Position numbers and translations under genes: made by a program
Shown here: positions 1-4,523 of the stretch, one piece after another
Numbering within the stretch: the first letter of the stretch is position 1
Layout of the letters: every line of letters begins with the position of its first letter
NCBI GenBank assembly: GCA_035286285.1
Contig: JAYKJG010000480.1
Coordinates: forward strand, 1 to 7,092
Length of the DNA: 7,092 nucleotides
From: Prochlorothrix sp035286285
GTDB taxonomy: Bacteria; Cyanobacteriota; Cyanobacteriia; Prochlorotrichales; Prochlorotrichaceae
Direction: 5' to 3'
Notes under the pieces: model-generated
Seen by the model: only the letters and a program-made list of their open reading frames with translations
Told to the model about the DNA's origin: nothing
Databases searched by the model: none

Positions 1-100
1 ATGGCCCTCACCCTAAATCCCTCTCCCAGGCCGGGAGAGGGACTTTGAAAAGTCTGACTCCCCTTCTCCCGTCCTGGGAGAAGGGGTTGGGGGATGAGGG
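1..100. repeat. Nested-hairpin dispersed repeat (MITE/REP-like)
   Basis: The sequence shows two perfect hairpins inside a larger imperfect inverted repeat. The first stem is 9 bp (19-27 with 33-41, loop 28-32). The second is 11 bp (60-70 with 76-86, loop 71-75). The outer arms (about 5-28 and 75-100) are also roughly complementary, beginning CCCTCA and ending TGAGGG. GC-rich elements of this CCCTCTCCC / GGGAGAGGG type occur as dispersed intergenic repeats in many cyanobacteria and other bacteria. I infer that this is one copy. It has no coding capacity of its own and may extend left beyond the window. Confidence 0.65.
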
Positions 101-325
101 GAACTCTGCGAAAGTGGGATACACCCCATCAATTAACCGTAGAAACCTAGGGTACTCAGAGTTACACGCCCGCCCCAGTTTTATCGACTGGGGGCTGTAA
201 TCCTGACACTCAGGGCATTCTAGGACTAAATGATGACAGCCCCTAGCCCTTGAGGTGACTGGCATCCCGCAGCAGTCAGAAACCGGCGTGAGACATTGTT
301 CAAACCCGGTTTCCCTTCACGATCG
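101..325. other. Non-coding stretch with several inverted repeats
   Basis: No convincing gene is seen here. The stretch contains three perfect inverted repeats: CCCCAGT/ACTGGGG (173-179 with 187-193), GGGGCTGT/ACAGCCCC (191-198 with 236-243) and GAAACCGG/CCGGTTTC (279-286 with 306-313). The first two share bases 191-193 and so would compete. With the terminator-like hairpin at 326-365, this would fit a structured rightward transcript of about 200-250 nt or a compound intergenic repeat. I recognise no known RNA family. An 85-codon minus-strand reading frame (265 to 8) crosses this stretch but runs into the dispersed repeat and is not accepted as a gene. Confidence 0.3.
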
Positions 326-366
326 CCCCCCGCTTTGTATCCCTCAAACAAGGCCGGGGGGTTTTA
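326..366 (+). terminator. Intrinsic terminator, rightward
   Basis: A GC-rich stem pairs CCCCCCG (326-332) with CGGGGGG (355-361), then continues as CTTTGT with ACAAGG-like bases (333-338 with 348-353) after one bulged base. The loop is about 9 nt and TTTT follows at 362-365. The T-run lies on the plus strand, so the terminator faces right. On the minus strand the bases after the stem are not T-rich, so it is a poor terminator for aroE, which ends at 407. No rightward gene is seen upstream of it in the window. Confidence 0.5.
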
Positions 367-406
367 ATGTTTGTGGCCCCCAGAGTCAGCCCCTGGGCGC
401 AACCCT

Positions 407-1327
407 TTAAAGGAGACCTAAATGGGTCTGGAGCCTGTGGCGCATCATTTCCACGGGCACATCTTGCCGATCGGTCCAAATTCTGAGGGCTTCGGCCCCC
501 TGTTGCACTAGCATTTCTAAGCCATCGATCGCCCGCAGTCCCCGCCCTTGGGCCTGGGCCAACAATTGTGTAGGGCTGGGGGTATAGATCAGGTCATAGA
601 CGATCGCCCCCGTGGGCAGTTGCTCCACCTCGGCGGGGGTCAGGGGCGATCGATCGACCTGGGGAGCCATGCCGAGGGGCGTGGTGTTAACCACTAAACC
701 GGCGCTGGGGAGCGCGGTTGCCAGGGCATCCCAGGGACAGGCCACCAGGGAGGCGTGGGGAAAGCGGGCCAGGAAAGCGGGGGACCAACTGGCTAGGAAT
801 TGCGCGAGGCGCTGGGGATTGCGGCCTGCGATCGTGATCTGGGGACAGCCCAGTTCTAGCAACCCCGCAACAACCGCACGGGCTGCACCCCCATTGCCCA
901 GAACTAAGGCCGCCCGTTGGGACCAGTCTGTGGCGGGGGTTTTGAGCGGAGCCAAAAATCCTAAAACATCGGTATTGGTCCCGCTCCAGCCCGTTTCTGT
1001 CCGCCAGACAGTATTGACCGCGCCGACGGCCTCCGCCAGGGGCGTGACGCTCTGGAGCAGGGGCAGGATGGCTTGTTTATGGGGGATGGTGATGTTAAAG
1101 CCGACGAGGCCGATCGCGGCAAAGCCCTCAAGCGCCGCCCCTAGATTTTCTGCGGCGATGGGGAAGGCAAGATAAACATAATCCAGACCCAACGCCGCCA
1201 AGGCAGCGTTGTGCATCAGGGGAGAAAGGGAGTGCCCGATCGGGTTGCCAATAACCGCCAGTACCTGGGTTTTGCCGGTAATGGGCGGTTGGACGGTAGC
1301 GAATGCAGGGGGGTAGATCTGAGTCAT
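407..1327 (-). CDS. aroE: Shikimate dehydrogenase (NADP+)
   Basis: AroE reduces 3-dehydroshikimate to shikimate with NADPH in the cytosolic shikimate pathway. Numbered from the ATG at 1327, the 306-aa product has the substrate-site SLS near residues 33-35, NITIPHK at 78-84 with the catalytic Lys84, Asn105, and NTD at 118-120 with the catalytic Asp120. The nucleotide-binding loop GNGGAAR lies at 144-150, AGRNPQR with an NADP-phosphate-type Arg at 167-173, NTTPLGM at 214-220, and DGLEMLVQQGAEAL at 268-281. The frame stays open upstream to 1510, but those 61 residues are basic, unlike the family, and are read through a tandem repeat, so 1327 is preferred. No Shine-Dalgarno is seen there. The family usually has about 270-290 residues. 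CGATCG occurs several times in the gene. The nearest upstream gene on the same strand ends 210 nt away. Confidence 0.95.
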   Translation of the reverse strand: MTQIYPPAFATVQPPITGKTQVLAVIGNPIGHSLSPLMHNAALAALGLDYVYLAFPIAAENLGAALEGFAAIGLVGFNITIPHKQAILPLLQSVTPLAEAVGAVNTVWRTETGWSGTNTDVLGFLAPLKTPATDWSQRAALVLGNGGAARAVVAGLLELGCPQITIAGRNPQRLAQFLASWSPAFLARFPHASLVACPWDALATALPSAGLVVNTTPLGMAPQVDRSPLTPAEVEQLPTGAIVYDLIYTPSPTQLLAQAQGRGLRAIDGLEMLVQQGAEALRIWTDRQDVPVEMMRHRLQTHLGLL

Positions 1328-1350
1328 GGGGATGGGTCTAATGGCGTTAT

Positions 1351-1390
1351 TGCGTGATAGTTTCTGATATTTCGTGATATTTCGTGATAT
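1351..1390 (-). repeat. Four 10-bp direct repeats upstream of aroE
   Basis: Read on the minus strand, four consecutive 10-base units follow the pattern (A/C)TATCA(C/G)(G/A)(A/C)A: two exact copies of ATATCACGAA, then ATATCAGAAA and CTATCACGCA. The array ends 23 nt before the aroE start codon, in the leader or core promoter. The 10-bp period puts each unit on nearly the same face of the helix, which would suit cooperative protein binding. Slippage-generated repetition without function is equally possible. I know of no regulator with this motif. Confidence 0.6.
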
Positions 1391-1537
1391 TTTGCACTTT
1401 CTCACCGCAAAGGGGAGACGCATCGACAGGCCGATCGTAAAGCGGCGATCCCAGGAGCAAGAACGGGGTCCATTGCACTTTGGCGGGTTCACCGATTGGG
1501 GTAAGGACAATCCTCCCGTGGTTGCCCCCGTTTTGGG

Positions 1538-2293
1538 TTAACCCATGGTGCCCATGGTATTTTTCCAGGCCATTTCCCGGCAGAGGGTTTCTAGGGCGCG
1601 TTGTTCCGCCCCCTGGAACAGTTGCAGCCCCACCAGTTCTTCCAAAACCTGCTCGGTTAAATGGGTCGCAAAGCCGCCACCATAGCGAAGCAGGAGATTA
1701 TAGTACTGAAACTGGGGTTTTTGGCTGCTGCTGCGGTGGAATTGGTGGATTTCCTGGGGTTCTAGGCGATAGACGGGCGTATTAACCGGGACAACGCGGC
1801 GGGGAATGCCCTGGAGACCGTAGGGGGAGGGGTGAGCGCCGATCGCGGGGCAAAGTTCCCCAATCAGCACCACACCGAGGAGCGTGCGGGTTTCTTGGAT
1901 CAGGTCTGGGGTAAAGAGGGGGTCCGGTTCGCTGGAGAGGCGGGGGCCGTTACTGAGAAACTGGGGGTTAAAAAGTTGAGAATTGTAAATGATACCGACG
2001 GTGGTGGGGGCAGGGGCGGGGGTAGAACGGGTTTCCCAGGGCAGGGTAATTTGGGTTTCGGCAAGGGGATCCTCGGTTTGGAAGGCAGCATCGGGCCGAT
2101 CGATCGTGCCCCGCCTTCCCCCCGCCCTCGCTTCCTCGCCCGTCTCCTGAAACTTGACAAAACAGCCAAAACCGTAGTCCTCTGGGCGGGGCGGGGTCCG
2201 CACCTCCATCACATCCGCCAGTTGCACCACATAGTCACAGTGGGAATTGGATTTAACAACTTTGCCCAGGCGCAAGGGAATCTCCTTTGTCAT
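1538..2293 (-). CDS. Conserved cyanobacterial protein, probable HAS-barrel, unknown function
   Basis: The product is 251 aa with no signal peptide or membrane segment, so it is probably cytosolic. The N-terminus (GKVVKSNSHCDYVVQL, residues 10-25) and a beta-rich stretch to about 48 resemble the HAS-barrel proteins of cyanobacteria, a small beta-barrel shared by HerA-type ATPases and ATP-synthase subunits; this assignment is from memory of the family and is tentative. Residues 50-97 are a Pro/Glu/Arg-rich, probably disordered insert. A second conserved block starts at VGIIYNSQLFNP (99-110). The C-terminal half is helical (213-246) and ends NTMGTMG, where TMG is duplicated. No Walker motif is present, so it is not itself an ATPase. 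The start is ATG 2293 without an upstream Shine-Dalgarno; an AAGGAG inside the frame lies 6 nt before an in-frame TTG (residue 7), an alternative start. It is divergent from psaI. Confidence 0.75.
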   Translation of the reverse strand: MTKEIPLRLGKVVKSNSHCDYVVQLADVMEVRTPPRPEDYGFGCFVKFQETGEEARAGGRRGTIDRPDAAFQTEDPLAETQITLPWETRSTPAPAPTTVGIIYNSQLFNPQFLSNGPRLSSEPDPLFTPDLIQETRTLLGVVLIGELCPAIGAHPSPYGLQGIPRRVVPVNTPVYRLEPQEIHQFHRSSSQKPQFQYYNLLLRYGGGFATHLTEQVLEELVGLQLFQGAEQRALETLCREMAWKNTMGTMG

Positions 2294-2588
2294 CAGACTT
2301 TGTAATAAAAATTTACAGTGCTAGGGTCTGTTACGGGATTTAGTGAACTTTCTTAAAGGTGCTTTTCCTGGCTTCCATTTGTTCTCCCCTCCTCCTCTAG
2401 AATAGGGTGTCAGAATCTTTGGCAGTTGTCTTCTCAGAGTGGCTTAAAACCTGGGTAAAGCGCAGAGGTACCGCGCAGTTTTCCCGCTACAGGTGGGTAA
2501 ACCGGTCCTTGAGTTGCCCCACAGGTGCTACCCTCTAGAGCGCGACAACTGTTCAATTTATTAGCCTTCTCAATCAGGAGAATATAGA
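2294..2588. promoter_or_regulatory. Divergent intergenic region upstream of psaI
   Basis: These 295 bases separate the leftward HAS-barrel-like gene from psaI and must hold promoters for both. A possible rightward -10 box TAGAAT lies at 2398-2403, after a pyrimidine-rich run (about 2365-2397), without a convincing -35. That would give a leader of roughly 180 nt for psaI. TTTACA (2312-2317) and GTTACG (2330-2335) resemble half-sites of the RpaB high-light element HLR1, but their spacing is wrong for a full site. No small gene or clear hairpin was found. The promoter assignments are guesses. Confidence 0.3.
2576..2580 (+). promoter_or_regulatory. Ribosome binding site of psaI
   Basis: AGGAG lies 8 nt before the ATG at 2589. 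This good Shine-Dalgarno at normal spacing fixes the start of a very short gene that could otherwise be missed. Confidence 0.8.
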
Positions 2589-2705
2589 ATGACCGGCGAT
2601 TACGCTGCCTCCTTCTTGCCCTTCATTATGGTCCCCCTCGTGGGTCTGGTGATGTCTGCTGTAGCCATGGGGCTATTTTTCCAGTACATCGAATCCGAGT
2701 CCTAA
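2589..2705 (+). CDS. psaI: Photosystem I reaction centre subunit VIII
   Basis: PsaI is a one-helix thylakoid-membrane subunit of photosystem I, packed against PsaL near the trimer axis. The product is 38 aa, the usual family length (about 38-40). It has a short polar N-terminus (MTGDYAAS), one transmembrane helix over residues 8-33 containing the family-like LPFIMVPLVGLVMSAVAMGL stretch, then FFQYIESES. There is no cleavable signal. The start is fixed by AGGAG at 2576-2580. psaL follows 199 nt downstream on the same strand, the well-known cyanobacterial psaI-psaL pairing, and the two are probably co-transcribed. The length, helix, C-terminal FxYI pattern and neighbour together make the call secure. 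Confidence 0.93.
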   Translation: MTGDYAASFLPFIMVPLVGLVMSAVAMGLFFQYIESES

Positions 2706-2831
2706 GAGATTCTATCGACTTCTTGCTACGGTTCGGCCCAGCCCGCTCTGCGGTCGTTGCCCGATTTTGCGAGAAGTTTAATGTTTTTGCGGTGGTGTTC
2801 CCCCAGGTGCCCTTAGGGGCCGCTAGCGGGG

Positions 2832-2857
2832 GCAAGAGGGAGTTCGGCTCTCTTTGC
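2832..2857 (+). promoter_or_regulatory. Hairpin in the psaI-psaL spacer
   Basis: GCAAGAGGG (2832-2840) can pair with CTCTCTTTGC (2848-2857), with one bulged T and a small TTCG-containing loop. It ends about 30 nt before the psaL Shine-Dalgarno, and a 10-bp palindrome CCGCTAGCGG lies just upstream at 2820-2829. No T-run follows, so it is not a full terminator. It could be a processing or stability element separating the psaI and psaL messages; this is inference. Confidence 0.35.
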
Positions 2858-2888
2858 GCAACTACTGCCCGATCGTTACTTTAAGTCC

Positions 2889-2893
2889 AGGAG
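2889..2893 (+). promoter_or_regulatory. Ribosome binding site of psaL
   Basis: AGGAG lies 11 nt before the ATG at 2905, slightly long but acceptable spacing. It supports 2905 as the psaL start. Confidence 0.7.
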
Positions 2894-2904
2894 ATCCACA
2901 CTAA

Positions 2905-3390
2905 ATGGCAGATTTAATTCAGGCTGGGGATCCCCAAGTTGGGAACCTAGCGACCCCTTTTAATTCTTCTTCTGTTGTTAAAGCCTTTTTAAACAATCTT
3001 CCCGCCTACCGTCCCGGTTTATCCGCAAACCGTCGGGGCTTAGAAGTTGGCATGGCCCATGGTTACTTCATCTATGGCCCCTTTGCCGTGCTTGGCCCCC
3101 TGCGCGACAGTGAATTTGCCACCACGGCGGGTTTCCTCGCCACCATCGGCATGGTCGCCATCCTGACCGTAGCTCTGTCCCTCTATGCAGCGGCTGGGGT
3201 CAGCAAGCCCGAACCCACGGCAACCAACCCCAATCCCCCAGCGGAATTCGGCACCCGCGAGGGCTGGAGCGAGTTCGCTAGCGGTTTCCTGCTGGGCGGC
3301 TGCGGCGGTGCGCTGTTTGCCTATTTCCTCTGTGCTACGCCCCACATTCTGCCCATGGTGAAGATGGCGGCTGGCGTTTGGTCCTCGTGA
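2905..3390 (+). CDS. psaL: Photosystem I reaction centre subunit XI
   Basis: PsaL is the membrane subunit at the centre of the photosystem I trimer; it binds chlorophyll and makes most contacts between monomers. The product is 161 aa, normal for the family. The conserved N-terminal segment (GDPQVGNLATPFNSS, then PAYRPGLSANRRGLEVGMAHGYF) is intact. His52 sits where the family has a chlorophyll-ligating His. Hydrophobic segments lie at about 47-66, 72-98 and 122-146, matching the three helices of PsaL. They are separated by a Pro-rich loop (99-117) and GTREGWSEFASGF, the usual entry to the last helix. The C-terminus (ATPHILPMVKMAAGVWSS) is the least familiar part. It lies downstream of psaI; this gene order is often seen in species with trimeric photosystem I, which I would guess here. 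A strong terminator follows. Confidence 0.97.
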   Translation: MADLIQAGDPQVGNLATPFNSSSVVKAFLNNLPAYRPGLSANRRGLEVGMAHGYFIYGPFAVLGPLRDSEFATTAGFLATIGMVAILTVALSLYAAAGVSKPEPTATNPNPPAEFGTREGWSEFASGFLLGGCGGALFAYFLCATPHILPMVKMAAGVWSS

Positions 3391-3440
3391 GACCTTAGGC
3401 TCGTGTGATCTAGCGGTTTTACCGTTAGCCTTGCAGTTTT

Positions 3441-3483
3441 GAGCGATCGCAGTCTCTTTCGGGGGAGTGCGATCGCTCTTTTT
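3441..3483 (+). terminator. Intrinsic terminator of psaI-psaL built from HIP1 octamers
   Basis: GAGCGATCGCA (3441-3451) pairs perfectly over 11 bp with TGCGATCGCTC (3468-3478), and TTTTT follows at 3479-3483. Each arm carries a full HIP1 octamer GCGATCGC (3443-3450 and 3469-3476). It begins 51 nt after the psaL stop codon and is the best terminator in the window. Confidence 0.85.
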
Positions 3484-3539
3484 ATGGGGATTTCTTGATG
3501 GGGATTTCTTGATGGAGATTTCTTGATGGAGATTTCCTG
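3484..3539. repeat. 14-bp tandem array, four units
   Basis: There are four contiguous 14-bp units: ATGGGGATTTCTTG twice (3484-3497 and 3498-3511), ATGGAGATTTCTTG (3512-3525) and ATGGAGATTTCCTG (3526-3539). The array starts directly after the T-run of the psaL terminator. It is not translated by any accepted gene. The stepwise changes (none, none, one, two) fit growth by slippage from one end followed by drift. Confidence 0.85.
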
Positions 3540-3595
3540 AGGGGAACCCTGGCCGGTGACAGCGGCATTACGGTTCTGGGGGCCGATCGGAATCT

Positions 3596-3610
3596 GCGCT
3601 AAAATAGCGC
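3596..3610 (+). promoter_or_regulatory. 15-bp palindrome over a possible -10 box upstream of the LCIB-like gene
   Basis: GCGCTAAAATAGCGC is a perfect inverted repeat (arms 3596-3601 and 3605-3610, spacer AAA). It contains TAAAAT (3600-3605), a plausible -10 hexamer, and ends 49 nt before the start codon at 3660. No good -35 is visible. A palindrome over a -10 box is a typical place for a repressor site. It does not match the CcmR/NdhR or CmpR consensus that I know. A short RNA hairpin is the alternative. Confidence 0.35.
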
Positions 3611-3659
3611 CACTATACCCGCCTGGTCCTCAATTCCCCCTTAAATTTCCCTTAAACTG

Positions 3660-4523
3660 ATGATTAGTTATGAATATGCTCCCGCCACTTCCGTAGCCGA
3701 AGGCCGTCAGATTCTGGACCAATACCCAGATTTTGCCGCAGCGCTTCAGCAGCATTTTCCCAATACCCTGCCCCTCCAGGAATACATGATCCAAACGGTC
3801 CAAGCCTTGCAACCTTTTGGGTTTGATGGTTCCAACTCCATGGGGATGGTAGCGGCCTGTCGGGATGAACTGGCAGACCCCCTCTTCCATGAAGTTGTTC
3901 GATTTTGGGGCAAAACCTTTAACTGTTGCAGTTTGGGCGGGTTTTTAACCATGGGAAAAACCGGTTTAGCAGCCGCAACGGCCCATACTCCTTTTTATGG
4001 TGGTATCCATCGTTTTGTTTTTTTTGCCATGCCCCATATTGCCATTTCCCGCTATGGCGATCTGGGATTGGTGTACCGCCAAGGCAACCAAGAGCCATCC
4101 CACGCCTGTGGTGCCTTAGAGAAAATTATTGATCAATTACACTCTGGCTGTGTCAATGTTCAAATTGATCTTCAGGACTTAGAACACAGCATTCTGCGTC
4201 AGAGGATTTTATCCTCAATGACCTATGGTTATGTGCCGAATCTCGTCGAAATTACCTATATTGCCTGCCAACTCATCACCCATGATGTTTGGCATCTGCT
4301 CAAAAGTCTATCCTCCCAAGTTTTCCACTATGGTGTGATGAATGGCATTCAAATTCATGGACCCAATGACAGTCAATGGATTTACCCCTATGCCTGTTAT
4401 GTTGTGCAGTCAACCCTATCCCATGAGGTTGAGGTCATTCCCCAGCTTAGTGCTCCTGAGAGCCACCGGGATGATGCTCCTTGGTCCAATCCTCACCCTG
4501 CCCATGTTGAAGTTCGTTTTTAA
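3660..4523 (+). CDS. LCIB-type (theta-class-like) beta-fold carbonic anhydrase
   Basis: The predicted reaction is interconversion of CO2 and bicarbonate at a zinc site. The family includes the low-CO2-inducible LCIB/LCIC proteins of Chlamydomonas and related diatom enzymes, which have a beta-carbonic-anhydrase fold. The 287-aa product has the expected residues in order: CRDE at 67-70 (Cys67 ligand; Arg68-Asp69 catalytic pair), GKTG at 99-102, TAHTP at 107-111, MPHIAIS at 124-130 (His126 ligand) and SHACGA at 147-152 (Cys150 ligand). The C-terminal part also follows the family: a helical stretch around RQRILSSM (180-187) and LVEITYIACQ (195-204), then the strand GIQIHGP (229-235). No signal peptide or membrane helix is seen, so it is probably cytosolic. 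Hand counts give 23 to 31 GC of 60 in five blocks, against 34-35 of 60 in two blocks of the downstream hydrolase, and no CGATCG. No Shine-Dalgarno is seen. The next gene overlaps it by 20 nt. Confidence 0.85.
   Translation: MISYEYAPATSVAEGRQILDQYPDFAAALQQHFPNTLPLQEYMIQTVQALQPFGFDGSNSMGMVAACRDELADPLFHEVVRFWGKTFNCCSLGGFLTMGKTGLAAATAHTPFYGGIHRFVFFAMPHIAISRYGDLGLVYRQGNQEPSHACGALEKIIDQLHSGCVNVQIDLQDLEHSILRQRILSSMTYGYVPNLVEITYIACQLITHDVWHLLKSLSSQVFHYGVMNGIQIHGPNDSQWIYPYACYVVQSTLSHEVEVIPQLSAPESHRDDAPWSNPHPAHVEVRF

Noticed and set aside
8..265. 85-codon minus-strand frame beginning MPVTSRARGC, with a CPEC motif
   Set aside because: Its C-terminal third is simply a translation of the dispersed hairpin repeat. 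It has only one CxxC, no fold that I recognise, and lies across overlapping inverted repeats.
612..1175. 187-codon plus-strand frame inside aroE
   Set aside because: It is an antisense shadow of a well-conserved gene, with low-complexity Arg/Ala-rich translation and no recognisable domain.
1328..1510. 61-residue N-terminal extension of AroE
   Set aside because: It is read through the 10-bp repeats, is unlike AroE N-termini and would make the protein far longer than usual. Homology begins shortly after the ATG at 1327.
2312..2335. HLR1-type RpaB site upstream of psaI
   Set aside because: TTTACA and GTTACG are present, but the spacing is 18 bp start to start instead of the close direct repeat of HLR1, and the second half-site is imperfect.
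4342..4503. Earlier start for the lipocalin-like protein at 4342
   Set aside because: It would overlap the LCIB-like gene by 182 nt and place the signal peptide 80 residues inside the protein. The start at 4504 gives a normal signal peptide.
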